64,000 nt of DNA from Acephala macrosclerotiorum (Eukaryota > Ascomycota > Leotiomycetes > Helotiales > Mollisiaceae), in assembly GCA_014904845.1 (NCBI GenBank), contig MU119384.1:48455-112454 (forward strand), in the 5' to 3' direction. This document shows, one piece after another, positions 34,925-46,540 of the stretch. The notes below the pieces were generated by a model that ran no database searches, was not told the origin of the DNA, and was given only the letters and a program-made list of their open reading frames with translations. The position numbers and the translations under genes are program-made. Each line of letters begins with the position of its first letter. The first letter of the stretch is position 1.

Positions 34925-36427
34925 GGCTGAAGTATGGGCTTGGGTGAAGCTGGTGGCCGGAGAGGCGAAATTGAGCATAACCTCGCAAGTGCTGACACGC
35001 TGCGATGTAACCTAGAAGAGCGCCTCCAGCTCCGCTATTATCGACATTTCGCAGCGAGGTAAAATTCGAGCGGCATCGATATCATCGTCTTCACGATTCA
35101 TCACGAGGGAGGTTTGAAGGATTCTTTCGTTGTGATCTTGCGTTAAGTTCATGCTTAGCATCGTTTTGACAAACGGCTAAAACTTCGGTATACGCCATTT
35201 CCGTACGTCAAAATCCTAGTGACTGGAATCTGGAGCCCAAGCTGAGCAAAATCTACGTGATCCCACCTGCAGGGTATCGATCTATGGAGTTTATCACGAG
35301 GAGTCGTAAAGATAAGCCTGACTTACAGGGGTTCTAAAGCATAAGTGCCCCCCTAACAGCGACTAGATCCGCCGGCGCGCAAGATCTCCGAGATCTCACA
35401 TCGTGATGCCCACCAAACACGAAGTACCGAGGAGTGGATAACATCGTATTATTCAACCGCCTTCCAAATGCTCCCAGCCTTCCATGCGAGTTTTCCAATT
35501 GAGTATCTTCAATCCCATTCCGGAGGTTCGTCCTAAAATTCCGATACCACGGTACGGAGGCACATTGTTTAATATGCCTTTTCCAGATTCCCCCATTTCC
35601 TGTCTCACCCCACCTTTCAGCTCCCACAAGAACCGTCATCCTAGTGCGGGGTGATCACAATCTTGACATCATTTCGATCCAGCAATGATCGCCCAAAACT
35701 CTCTTTTGACATTCCCGTTACGGCTTGGTGCCAAGTCCACCACTACTGCACCTCTCTCACTCAGATTTTCTCGTGATCTGAGACTGACAGGCACCATCTC
35801 AATTTTCAGACTCTTCGCCCAATCACCACGCATATCACGCCCAAGATCAAATTCTTCTCCTTTTAAGTTTTTACTTCGTGTCTACATGAAGCTGTAGCGA
35901 GACGGAGGGCGGGAAAGGGTATTTAAACCGATTTGGGTGGTTTTCTGGCCTGTGCCAGCCTGGCCCCCCCCGGTCTCGCCACAGCAATTCATGTAGACAC
36001 GAAGCATATCAATTGACCTGGAATCCTAATAGTCCCATACTGATAAAAAATGCTGCCTGAGCAACCGATTCGCAAATGGGGATTGATGAATGACGAATGA
36101 CGTTTCCCGAGGTTAGAAGGGATGCGTTCAAGGAGGAAGATATGGATACGAGACAGGGAGGTGAGATTCTCTTGGCGTACATGTTAAACCCGTAGGAAGT
36201 CAGCCCTTGGGTAAGATTGGGACAAGGTTATTCTAGGGGTCCCTGAAGTTGATCTCTAAGCCTCTTTTCCTCCCGGGCGCCTTCGAACTTTCTTTTATTC
36301 TTCGATTCCTTTGGTTTCTCCAGATTCTCCGGGTTTTAACGGTTGTTTCTTGCTTCTGTCGTTTCAATATTTCATGCATATTGCTTGATTCACTCGCTTC
36401 AACTCTCGTTTTGGAAGGGATAGGACG
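34925..36427. other. Intergenic, 1.5 kb, with a palindromic element
   Basis: Contains the inverted-repeat element at 35874..36004 and the promoter of the glyoxal oxidase gene. Frames at 35334..35639 (minus) and 35685..35897 (plus) have no recognised domain. Confidence 0.55.
35874..36004. repeat. Palindromic MITE-like element 1, about 131 bp
   Basis: Left arm at 35874..35903 and right arm at 35973..36004 are inverted copies. The outer 17 bp (CTTCGTGTCTACATGAA and its complement) match exactly, and the inner part matches with a 2-bp insertion and one mismatch. The spacer of about 69 bp is GC-rich. No clear target-site duplication was found. Confidence 0.75.
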
Positions 36428-39240
36428 ATGGTTCGAAACGTTGGGACTGCTCTTGCAGCAGTACTCTTGTCATCATGTGTGAGTACTCATACTTGAGAGA
36501 AAATTATTTTCATAGATTAACCTCTTATCAGCTTACAACATCATACGCTGGGATCATTGAACGCAGACAAACCCCGGCATCAACTGGATCATGGACATTC
36601 TATGGCTGCCAGACAGAAGCTACGAATGCCAGAGCCCTTGGCGCAAAATCAACGGCATACGATACCATGACAGTTGAATCGTGTGCCTCAGATTGTGCTA
36701 GCTATACCTACTTCGGTGTCGAGTACGGACGAGAATGTTCGTCACACTTGTCACACTTATTTTTTTTCTCTTTCTCTTCGTATTCTATATCAAATCTAAT
36801 GTCGTGCGAATAGGCTATTGTGGAAACAGCTTTGCCGCCGGCTCAACAGCCGCCCCATCATCCGATTGTAGCATGACTTGCTCCGGAAACGCGACAGAGT
36901 TATGCGGTGCTGGGAATAGGTTGAGTGTTTATAAATTGGGTGACGCAGGGTCAACCACAACAGCCAATGGAACCACGACTACCAATCCTGCGACGAGTGC
37001 TGCTCCTGCGGGCCCTGGGCCACAGAAGACTGGCTTGCCGGCTGGTTGGGTGTACTCTGGTTGCATGCAGTGAGTTCAAGCATTTCGTGGTTGTACACAT
37101 GTTCTCGAAGTGCAGCGAGCTAATATGTTGTGTTAGGGATAACATCCCCTCGAAGGAAGACGCAAATGTGCAAATCCCTGTCTTCCCATACAAAGTATGG
37201 GATACGCAGACCAATGAAGCTGTGTCTTGTATTACTCGTTGTCAACAGTTCGGGTTCAATGCTGCTGGGCTCGAGTATGGTTCTCAATGCTGTTAGTCTC
37301 CCTATCTCGTGTCACATAACACTCGCTTCGCAGTCGATGTTGACATTTTCTAGTCTGCGGAGATACTCAAAATATCCAGGTTGCATCCTGGCCAGGAACT
37401 TCCACAGATCCAAGCCAAGTCCAGATGTACACTTACGGCACGCCGCCCGCTTCATACGATGACAGCCAATGCAACTCAGCCTGCTCAGGAAACAGTAATT
37501 ACTACTGTGGCTCCGGCAACCGTCTCACCTGGTATACATTCACCACTTCTCCCGTTAACTTCTCCTTCCCTACCGGAGCCTTAGCAGGGACTTACTCGCT
37601 CCTTATCGGCGGTGTCGTCGTTCCATTGATCACATCCCAAGCCATCACTGGAAAAGTAACCTTCGTCGAGAAATCCGGAACCGGGGAACCAAATGGCACA
37701 GGAGCTTATGAACTCGACCTCTCACAAATCTCCAACTTTAACAATGCATGGAGAACAATGACTGGGCTGAAGACAGACGTATTTTGTGCCGCTGGTTTAA
37801 CTCTCCCGGATAAGGCTGGACGACAGATCACTGTCGGAGGTTGGGCTGGACAATCGAATTATGGAATTCGTCTTTATTGGCCTGATGGAAGTGCTGGTGT
37901 TAAGGGACAGAACCAATGGACTGAGGATCCGAATAATCTGCAGCTCCTGGTGCCGAGATGGTACCCCTCAGCCATGATCATGGCGAACGGCTCAATCCTC
38001 GTTGTCGGTGGAGAAGTCGGACAGAACGCAGCTGAACAACCGAATCTCGAGATATTACCAAGAACGGGAGGAGGAACGGTCAACTTGGACTTCCTCCAAC
38101 GCACCGCACCTTTCAACCTGTATCCTTTCATCATGGTTGTGCCTTCTGGTATCTTTATCTTGTACTATAACGAAGCTAGGATCCTGGATGAGAATACTTT
38201 CGCGACTATCAAGACACTTCCAAATCTTCCAGGGGCTGTCAACGACCCCACCGGAGGCCGAACGTACCAACTTCAGGGTTCTATGATTGCGTTGCCACAA
38301 TACGCGCCATTCACAGATCCCATGGGCATCATGGCCTGTGGTGGCTCGACTTCGAACGGAGGATATGCTATCGACAATTGGTAAGTGCACCTTCTAAGGC
38401 GACTTTGCCTCCCACTAGCTAACTATCCCAAAGTGTTTCAACGTATCCCGAAGCTGCTAACCCAACATGGACAATTGAGAGAATGCCATCAAGGAGAGTC
38501 ATGCCCTGCATGGCAGGTCTCCCAGACGGCACCTACCTGATCGCAAACGGTGGTCAACACGGCGTTGCAGGTTTCGGTCTCGGTGGCTCGCCAAACTATA
38601 ATGCCGTGATCTATGACCCCACAAAGCCTGTTAACCAGCGCAGTAAGTCTCCTCCCCTCCCCTCCCTCCTTTCCCTCTTCTCTCTCAAACAACTGCTGAC
38701 AAGTGATACCCAGTGTCCGTAATGGCAAACACAACAGTAGCCCGTCTCTACCATTCCGAAGCCATAGTCCTCCTCGACGGCCGCGTCATGATCTCCGGCT
38801 CCGACCCCACAGGCGACTACTCCCAACCCGCCGGTTCCTTCCCCGAAGAATACCGTGTCGAAGTTTTTACCCCTCCCTATCTCCTCTCTGGAGCTACTCG
38901 TCCTACCTTCACTCCTAGCTCCAAGGATTGGATATATGGTCAGGCCGTTACTTTCACTACTTCTGTTACCGGAGTTAAGGTTAGTTTGTTGGGGAGTGTG
39001 AGTTCGACGCATGGAAACTCGATGGGTCAAAGAACGCTTTTCCCAGCAGTCACATGCACGGGGACCAGCTGCACTGTAACTGCTCCTCCAAACGCCCATG
39101 TTTGTCCGCCGGGGTGGTATATGATGTTCGTTTTGGATGGTCCTACACCTTCTGTTGGGCAGTTCGTGCGCATTGGCGGCGATCCAGCGAGTTTGGGTAA
39201 CTGGCCCAAACTGACGGGGTTCAGTCTGCCAGGTGTTTGA
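36428..39240 (+). CDS. Secreted glyoxal oxidase (AA5) with two WSC domains
   Basis: Seven exons: 36428..36478, 36532..36736, 36814..37069, 37137..37291, 37354..38380, 38434..38642 and 38714..39240. The introns are 53-77 nt, all phases close, and the protein is 792 aa. A signal peptide ([17 protein letters not shown]) is followed by a dibasic ERR that could be a Kex2-type site. WSC domain 1 spans about 38-125 and WSC domain 2 about 155-250, each with the expected Cys pairs (YGCQ, CYCGNSF; SGCMQ, CFCGD). The copper-radical oxidase domain has DVFCAAG with the candidate crosslinked Cys, RWYPSA, and RLYHSEA. A DUF1929-type C-terminal domain ends the protein. Glyoxal oxidases make hydrogen peroxide from aldehydes and feed lignin peroxidases; WSC modules bind cell-wall glucan or xylan. 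Intron 2 has the uncommon donor GTTCGT. Confidence 0.94.
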
Positions 39241-40348
39241 GGAGAGGATGTGGGAATATAATGAAAGTCGATGAAATTGGGTTGCACTCTTGGATCACGG
39301 GAGGCATTTTGAAGCGGTACTGATGTGGATAACTTCGGAGTGCATATTCATAGTTGGCTCTCACATATCCAGAATAATGATAATTTGTCTCAAGTCTTGA
39401 TTTACAGGAACCGAGTGGACAAGCGAACCCCCCTTTTATCAGAGAAGTCACGTGTGAATGCTCAATTAGTACATGGCTGAGACCAATATCCCCCCCTGTA
39501 ATTCATAGATCCTATGGACACCCCGTTCGCAACAATTTCCACGATCCACAAACTACTCACAGCATCACTTCAAAGCACAAACTACAACGCCCATAGATGA
39601 TGCAGCTAACTCCCGACTAGCGATTCCGAAGTCTAGTTAATTTATGCATATATTAAACCTTAAAGTTTACAGATCGATCTACCGCAGATCTACGGTCCAG
39701 CGATTTGGTTGAACGGCGAGGTGAGGTCAGTGGCTGAGATGGACAACTCAGAGGTGCAGGAGGGGATATCGTCTCCTGATTTGATAACACATTTCACTCG
39801 ATGGAATATTTTGATGCTTGAGAAATTAAGGGACTCTCCAAAATGTCGTGAGGGAGTCGCAGCTTCGTCCTTCTTCGATTCCTCTGTTTCCATGGTGCTT
39901 GTTCAGAGTATGAGTCTAATGCGCGCACCCTGCTTCTTTGTTAATTGAATCTACAAGATGCTCCTTTCTCCCCACAATTTCCATTCAGAGACAATGGAAG
40001 TCTGCCAGTGGCAAAACTTCCAAGGTTGAAATTATCGTCCTCGCTCACGTGACCATCTTCAGATGCTGTTCTCGACCTGCTTTCGAGCACTTTGCTGCCA
40101 AAGTCGGCATCGACGAGCGGCAATGATAACTACGGTGTCAAATTTATCTTAATTAGCAAAGAGAATTACGCGAAAAGTTCGAACATTTCCTGCGAGCATC
40201 ACTTTTAGCCTGTTCGAAATGTTGACGTCCAACCATATGTTTGCTCAGTTTAACCATCTTGATCTCTACTATAAGAATGAAAAACTTCCATCCGTCAATC
40301 TTCATTCATAAGCCTCTTATGTAGCTACCAACGCATCTCCAAAGTATC
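39241..40348. other. Intergenic, 1.1 kb, nothing recognised
   Basis: Mostly AT-rich. Small frames near 39690..39948 and 39941..40126 overlap on both strands and match nothing I know. Confidence 0.5.
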
Positions 40349-41376
40349 GTGACTGCTCAATTTTGTATTCTAGTTCTCATGGGGCTCTTTGCCCCAAGCT
40401 TCTCGCAAACCACACCAGCATTCCAGCCCAGTCCCGGAAATTTCTCAGCAACAGGAGGCGACGCCTTCGGAGGGGGAACTTTCTCAATCAGTCTTACAGA
40501 CCTCAGTCCCTACATCGCAAACGGCATCGCCACGGTCCCGAATCACCTACCGCCAATGGACTAGTGAGTTCTAGATCTGGACGACATCTCGCACAAATAC
40601 TCACCGATGCCTCGCTCCCTCAACATACAATCTACACTTCTAAGTCACCTCCAAATATTGCTATGCCTTTCATTGCGTTCGGAAATGGCGCTTGTCAAAC
40701 GAACGGAACTCAATATTGGAACTTCTTAACTGAGATCGCGAGTCATGGATACGTGATCGTGGCTGATGGCGCGCCGTCTGCTACTGCAACGAGTGGATTC
40801 GGCGGTGCTCAATCGACACTTGATGATATGCAAGCTTCCATTAATTGGGCAAATAGCACTGCAGCTGCCAAGTATGACAAGATTGATACGGATCGGATCT
40901 TGACAATGGGACATAGTTGTGGTGGGCCCGAAGCGATGTCTGTTGCGTACCACAACCCCAAGGTGAAGCATATCGTAATGTTTGATATCTCCATCTTTCA
41001 GGATAATAGGAGGTACTTGTTGCAGGAGATCAAGATTCCTGTTGCTTGGTTTGTTGGTGGACCGAAGGATATGGGATACACGAATGTGAGTCTTCATCTG
41101 TGTAACTTCAAAGATTTGACTGACTGAAGTCTGGAGTCTGAGAATGATTATGCACTTCTTAATGCTGAACTATCTGCCTCCAAAGCTGACCTCGATACTG
41201 GATATCAAGGCACCTTTGCCGCGACGAACGGTGGCAAGTTTGGGAAAGCTGTCACCGCCTACCTCGAATGGATCTTTAGAGGAGATACAAAATCAAAGGA
41301 GGTCTGTTTGGATGCGAAGTCAACTGGAAGTCTTGTCTCTGATCATTGGAATGTCACGTACAAGAACTGGACTTAA
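40349..41376 (+). pseudogene. Secreted alpha/beta hydrolase, probably broken at the 5' end
   Basis: The middle and end are well preserved. 40590..41085 has SLPQHTIYTSKSPPN, AFGNGACQTNGT, and the nucleophile elbow GHSCGG. After an intron (GTGAGT from about 41085), 41140..41376 has AELSASKADLDTGYQGTF and the C-terminal KNWT before a TAA. The 5' part reads as a signal peptide followed by TTPAFQPSPGNFSATGGDAF, but it begins at a GTG instead of ATG with an in-frame stop just upstream. It also ends in a stop near 40562 in a different frame from the rest. No standard intron joins the two. It may be a start-lost, frameshifted copy, or a gene with an unusual first intron that I could not resolve. Family: fungal secreted hydrolases with unknown substrate. 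Confidence 0.7.
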
Positions 41377-42075
41377 GCTGAAAGGTTGTATGTGTATAGT
41401 TGGGGCCGCGATGCGCGAGGGCGAACCAATGCATCTGGAAGACAATGAATAGGATCAAGCATTTTGAAGTTTTCATATTCCGACTTGTCCTCAGCGCTCA
41501 ACATGCTCAACTTCTCTGGCATCTGACATGAGTTCGTGCAATCTGCATCGGTATGACAGAACACACGTGCAGCGTGCGTGTATCCTCAGTAAGCAAAATC
41601 CTACGATTCCCTCAACTTCATTTTCTGCCAAGTTACTCGCCAAAATATCCGTGACCACCTCAAAGATGCTCCTTCCTCCAAGCCCCCCAAAATTCACTTT
41701 TAACCCCGCCTCCACCTTTACTTTCGTCGTTTCTTCCTGTTCTCGAGATCTCGACCTCTCCTTCCACAACGGCTCCCCGCATGAGGTCACGCGCGCGGTT
41801 CGTTGCGTCTCAAGAAAGCGTCGCGACTTCATCTACTCGGTCACCTTTCCATTCGGGACCCTGCAGGAATTCACTATCCATAGTCGACTTATAGACGCCA
41901 AAGGGAGCTTGCATTGTGGGACGACCGAGAGTGAATATAAAGTGGCACTCAATCCTCGACCCATTTTCCTCTTCGAGAGGCTGAAGCCACCTCAAACCCA
42001 CTTTACTTCAACACTTCTGAAATTCCATGAAGCCAGGCTCACTATTCGAGGAGGCTCTCATATACGTATCACAAA
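41377..42075. other. Intergenic, 700 bp
   Basis: Both strands are open over parts (41528..42205 plus, 41491..41832 minus) but neither shows a known domain. The plus frame runs into the next gene in another frame and is treated as chance. Confidence 0.45.
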
Positions 42076-42894
42076 ATGCAGCTCCTCACCATCATCGGCA
42101 CAATCGCAACAAGTGCAAATTTCCATCAACGAGCAGCAACAGCAACAGCCACATCCACACTCACAACCCTTACCGGAACCTACACCTCGATACCCACAAG
42201 CATAGTCACCGATCCACCAGCTTCACTTTCAACTTCGGCTCCTACTAGCACGAGCTCATGCGATCCCAACACGCCATACGCAGACTGCACTGCTTCAAAG
42301 ACTTTGTAAGTTCATCCCCTTTGCCGACCTCGAAACTCGAGTCCAATTAGTGGATATTGAAAAGCGGATTGAGAAGTGGCTAATTCAATTGACAGCACAC
42401 CACCAACCGCTCACTTCTCCCCCCTCCTCCCCGCTACCCTCCGCGTCAACGCTGCCGAAGCATCCGCCCTCCTCTCCGCCTTCTCCTCCTGCGACTCAAC
42501 CTGGGCCGCCGGACCCCAATATCCAGGATTGAAGATTGCTGTTTACGGTAACTTCATCCTTCGTTTCTCCCCAAATGTTAGAAGAACAGCGAACTGATTC
42601 CTAGGAACAGAAGCAGCGCCCACCCAAGCGCAACTTTCCCTAGCAGCAAATGGGTATAATTGGGATGCTATTGTGAGGTCTGATTGGTATTCGACAATCC
42701 CTGGAGAGTGGCAGGATGTTATTGTGGGACAGGAGAAGGCGTTGGAGAGTGTTTTTGAGAATGTTACTGCTGGTCATGTGCCGACCTCTGGGGCTGGGGG
42801 TGTAGTTTGGGGGAGTAGAAGGGAGAAGAGGGAGGTGGTTATGGCGATAGTGGGCTTGGGTGCGGTCGTTGCTGCTTTCGTGGGGATTAGGTGA
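42076..42894 (+). CDS. Secreted, C-terminally membrane-anchored protein of unknown function
   Basis: Three exons, 42076..42305, 42396..42547 and 42605..42894; introns of 90 and 57 nt; phases close, 223 aa. Short N-terminal signal-like segment (MQLLTIIGTIATSA), then a Thr/Ser-rich region of about 50 residues with SSCDPNTPYADC. A compact domain follows (LRVNAAEASALLSAFSSC, WYSTIPGEWQDVIVGQEKAL). The end has a hydrophobic helix (VVMAIVGLGAVVAAFVGIR) right at the C-terminus. This layout fits a cell-surface protein with a GPI or tail anchor. No catalytic motif seen and no family recognised. It lies convergent with a copper ATPase on the other strand. Confidence 0.8.
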
Positions 42895-43114
42895 CCTTCC
42901 GAGGGGCACAATCGTGGGATAAGGGAGGGACTGGGATGATGGTTTAGGATGGGACTGGAGCCCAGAGAACCCGGAGTTCAAGGCGAAAGCAAAAGCGCAG
43001 ATTATTGTAATGAAGCTACCTCGAAGAAAGGCTGAGTGTATATTTAATATGCCATGCGCAATGAGAAACTTCCCCTCCCGCGCCAAAATTATCCCGCACC
43101 ATGGTCGCTTTACC

Positions 43115-46100
43115 TCACTCACTTCTCCCCTCATCATCTCCAGCCTTCCTCACTCTGAACCCAACCCCAGGTATCTTGCTCCTCAGCGCCAGGCTAGAAC
43201 AAACAACACTAATACTACTCAACGCCATACTCAGACTCGCCCAAACAGGATCAAGCCTAACATGCTTCCCTCCACTGACGACCGGGTAGAGAACTCCAGC
43301 TGCAAACGGCAGCATAACCATGTTATATACCAGCGCCCAGCCGAAATTGAACTTAATTCTCCTGAAAACCACTTTGGAAAGATCAAGCAGTGTGAGAAGG
43401 GTATTCAGGTTGGACGACACCAGAACGAATTCCGCAGACGAGATAGCGATGTCTGAACCAGAGCCGATGGCGATACCAACATCGGCTGTCGTCAAAGCAG
43501 GTGAATCATTGATTCCATCTCCAACCATCGCGACCAGCGCTCTCTTCTGCTCATATTCTTGTCCTGATGAGTTGCGAGCTTTCAGAGATTTCTGCAAGTA
43601 TTGGATCTTGTCCGCTTTCTGACTTGGGAGAACACCGGCAATGATGTTGCTAGACGGGATGCCGACCTGAGAGCCGATGGCATTGGCTGTAATCTGGTTG
43701 TCGCCTGACAACATCCAGACGTCCGTCCCGCGCTTTTGGAGGGCAGCGATAATGCGTGGTGCTTCGGGGCGGATAGGGTCTGAGATCGCGAAGATGGCGG
43801 CGAGTTGGTAGGTGTTGGAAGAGGACTTGATGGCGGCCAAGGCGACTGAGCGACCTTCGGATTTCCATTTGTTGAGCGAGGCTAGAGCGGATGAGGGGAT
43901 GGTGACGTTGTTCTCTGAAATGAGAACTTCGTTGCCGATGATCATCGCAAACTGATCGTTGGTGACGCTGCCAAATGTGCCCTTCATTCCTTTGCCTGCA
44001 AATTCTTCGACATTGGCAACATTGATGGGTGTAGTTTCCTTCGTTGGGCAGAAAGAAGCTAAAGCTTTGGCAAGGGTATGACTGCTGTTTCTCTCGATTG
44101 AGCTGACCATTCCAAGGATCGCGTTCTCTGACATACTATCAATACCGACCTTCAAATCCAAAGGCAGTACTTCCGAGTCAGTCACCACAGGCTCTCCACC
44201 TAATGTAAGAGTTCCGGTCTTGTCAAAGACCACGCAGTCAAGTTTGCTGGCTTTTTCGAATGCTTCCCCGCCTCCCTTAGCCAAGATCCCATATTGAGCA
44301 GCGAGACCACCTCCCACGAATAGTGCCGTGGGTGCAGCTAAGGCAAGACCACAGGGACATGCGACAACGAAAACCGAGATAGCAAATTGAAGGGCCCAAA
44401 CGACCCAGCTCCCAGAGTCGTGGTCCATATAGTCACGTGGCAGGACTCCGGAAGTCCCCATTGCAAGCCAGAAGACCCATGTACCAATAGCGATGAGTGT
44501 AATAAGAGGGACAAAGTAGCTCGTCAAGGTGTCTGCGATGCGCTCCATCGGAGCACGTCGAGTTTGGCCCTCACGAACAGCTTTGACAATCTGATCGAGC
44601 ATCGATGAACCTGCCACGCCAGTAATTTTAATAGAGACAGCAGACTCCTTGTTGACTGTGCCTGAGTACACTTCGTCGCCGATTTCTTTCCTAACGAGCC
44701 TAGACTCTCCAGTAAGGCTTGACTCGTCGAATTTGGTCTCTCCTTGAACAATTGTCCCGTCACATGGTGGAGAGCCTCCATGAAGGACTTTGACGATGTC
44801 GCCGTACTCGAGGAGGTTAACGTTGACTGACCTGACACTTTCGTGGGAGTCATTGATGATTTTCTCACCAGTCTCAAGTGAGCCTCGCTCCACAAGAAGT
44901 GCCTCTGTGGGTCTTAACTTTCCTAGCATCGTGACGGCATCTCCGGTCTTTGACTTGCTGTACGATTCGATGAGGCGTCCAATGAGAAGGAATAAAGTCA
45001 GGAACACGACGGAGTCAAAGTAGAAGGAGCTGTTGTCAGGTTTCGAAGGAGGATGAACGCCAGCAGCAATCAATTGAGCTAAGGATGAGATGTATGCAAT
45101 GGTAGTGCCGAGAGACATCAACATGTTCATGCTTCCAAAGCGATAAAATCGTTGCAAAAATGGCGTCGTGCTTCCAGGCTTCCACATGAACACGAGCTCT
45201 TTCAAAGCGCGGACATGGAACACGTCAGCGCAGAGGAAGTAGACGGGTGTCGCGAGAATGAACAGTGCCCACTGTGCTCGGCTGATGCCAGCTCGCAACG
45301 GTGCCATGAGGAACATCTTGCCAGAGTTGTGGTCGGGCACCAGACTCATGTAGATGATGCCGATGATGAGTGTCGGGATAGCAATAATGAGAGTGAGAAG
45401 CACTCGGATGAGGATTCGAAGTTGCTCCTTTCGATGAATCTGTCTTGATCGTTCTTCAAGCGTTGGTGGGTGGTAAATGACAGGCTCGATAGCTGGATCT
45501 GAGGCGCTGATGGCAGCCATAATCGTCCTGATCGTAAAGTCCGGGACATGAGGAGTATACGTGATCTTCAGTATCGGATCCTTGAGGTCTGGAGAGTGCT
45601 CAATCTTGATTCCATTGCTGAGTCCTTCAACTGCAGTGATCACCCGCTTCGGGCAATGCTCACAGAACATGCCATCAATCTGAATACTGACTGTCCTTGG
45701 AGTAGTCGCATTTCTCAATAATGGCTTCTCGAGTTTTCTGAGATCAACAACTGTATCGATGGCCGCGTCAAAACCCATGTTTTCAATGCTTTCCACAAGG
45801 TCGTTCTTGTGCTCCTCCCCGTTGAAGTCGATGGTCGCACTGTTCGAAATGAGATTGACTGTGACTTTTTTCACCCATGGTTTTTTCTCCATCTCTTCTG
45901 TGATCGTTCCTACACATGCCGCACAGGTCATCCCTCCGATTGCCATAGAAGCCCGCCATGTCTGCACCGAGTCTTCCGAGTTGACTGCAACCAAAGGAAG
46001 GAGCACCTTATCGTCATCAGAGAATTCAGATGCCATGACTGCTTTTCCTTTCTCCTTTGGTGATGACGGAGTTGGCTGCGGGGATTTTGTATCGATGCCA

Positions 46101-46540
46101 TTCTTGCCTAATGCCTCAAGACGACAGGCCTCGCAATTCTGGAGGTGTCGCGTAGTGAGTTTGCCGTTGGATGTGCACTCTTTCTCCGACCGAGGCCGGA
46201 AAGTATCGAGGAGACGGTCCAAATATCCAATCTCCCCATTTGAGCCTGTATGCAACATGCCGGATAGTCGGTGCCCATCTTCACCTTCGGGTGTGGCGTT
46301 GGAAATATCGAAACCGGCGTTTTCCAGCGCATCGCAAATGTCTATCACGGACAGCGATTCGTCATGTTGGACCGTTACCCAGGACGTTAGAAGAGACGGC
46401 GAAACGTTGCGCGGTCGCGGATCTAGAGAATAGAGTGTATCCTGAATGTGAGAGACACACGAGGGACAATGCAAATTCGATATGAGAAATGAGCTTGTGA
46501 TCAACTGTGGCCGCCGCGTTCCGCTCGTAGATTGTGCCAT
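43115..46540 (-). CDS. Copper-transporting P1B-type ATPase (CrpA/Ccc2-like)
   Basis: Intronless, 1141 aa from the first ATG (46540); the frame upstream starts only at GTG. Heavy-metal-associated domains: a CPSC motif near residue 27 after LHCPSCVSHI, GGMTCAACVG near 203-211, and a third variant GMFCEHC near 295. Eight membrane helices follow, with the ion-channel CPC (VVACPCGLALAAPT, near 728), the phosphorylation site DKTGT (Asp near 773) and the hinge GDGINDSPAL. The usual SEHPLA motif is SSHTLA here: His is kept but Pro is replaced. Such pumps move Cu(I) using ATP, either into the Golgi to load cuproenzymes (Ccc2) or out of the cell for copper resistance (CrpA). The extra N-terminal HMA and large size favour the CrpA-like efflux group, but this is not certain. 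Confidence 0.95.
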   Translation of the reverse strand: MAQSTSGTRRPQLITSSFLISNLHCPSCVSHIQDTLYSLDPRPRNVSPSLLTSWVTVQHDESLSVIDICDALENAGFDISNATPEGEDGHRLSGMLHTGSNGEIGYLDRLLDTFRPRSEKECTSNGKLTTRHLQNCEACRLEALGKNGIDTKSPQPTPSSPKEKGKAVMASEFSDDDKVLLPLVAVNSEDSVQTWRASMAIGGMTCAACVGTITEEMEKKPWVKKVTVNLISNSATIDFNGEEHKNDLVESIENMGFDAAIDTVVDLRKLEKPLLRNATTPRTVSIQIDGMFCEHCPKRVITAVEGLSNGIKIEHSPDLKDPILKITYTPHVPDFTIRTIMAAISASDPAIEPVIYHPPTLEERSRQIHRKEQLRILIRVLLTLIIAIPTLIIGIIYMSLVPDHNSGKMFLMAPLRAGISRAQWALFILATPVYFLCADVFHVRALKELVFMWKPGSTTPFLQRFYRFGSMNMLMSLGTTIAYISSLAQLIAAGVHPPSKPDNSSFYFDSVVFLTLFLLIGRLIESYSKSKTGDAVTMLGKLRPTEALLVERGSLETGEKIINDSHESVRSVNVNLLEYGDIVKVLHGGSPPCDGTIVQGETKFDESSLTGESRLVRKEIGDEVYSGTVNKESAVSIKITGVAGSSMLDQIVKAVREGQTRRAPMERIADTLTSYFVPLITLIAIGTWVFWLAMGTSGVLPRDYMDHDSGSWVVWALQFAISVFVVACPCGLALAAPTALFVGGGLAAQYGILAKGGGEAFEKASKLDCVVFDKTGTLTLGGEPVVTDSEVLPLDLKVGIDSMSENAILGMVSSIERNSSHTLAKALASFCPTKETTPINVANVEEFAGKGMKGTFGSVTNDQFAMIIGNEVLISENNVTIPSSALASLNKWKSEGRSVALAAIKSSSNTYQLAAIFAISDPIRPEAPRIIAALQKRGTDVWMLSGDNQITANAIGSQVGIPSSNIIAGVLPSQKADKIQYLQKSLKARNSSGQEYEQKRALVAMVGDGINDSPALTTADVGIAIGSGSDIAISSAEFVLVSSNLNTLLTLLDLSKVVFRRIKFNFGWALVYNMVMLPFAAGVLYPVVSGGKHVRLDPVWASLSMALSSISVVCSSLALRSKIPGVGFRVRKAGDDEGRSE

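Noticed and set aside
41528..42205. 225-codon plus-strand frame with Gln-rich end
   Set aside because: Overlaps the next gene out of frame; low complexity, no domain, antisense also open.
45759..46433. 224-codon plus-strand frame
   Set aside because: Antisense of the HMA domains of the copper ATPase.
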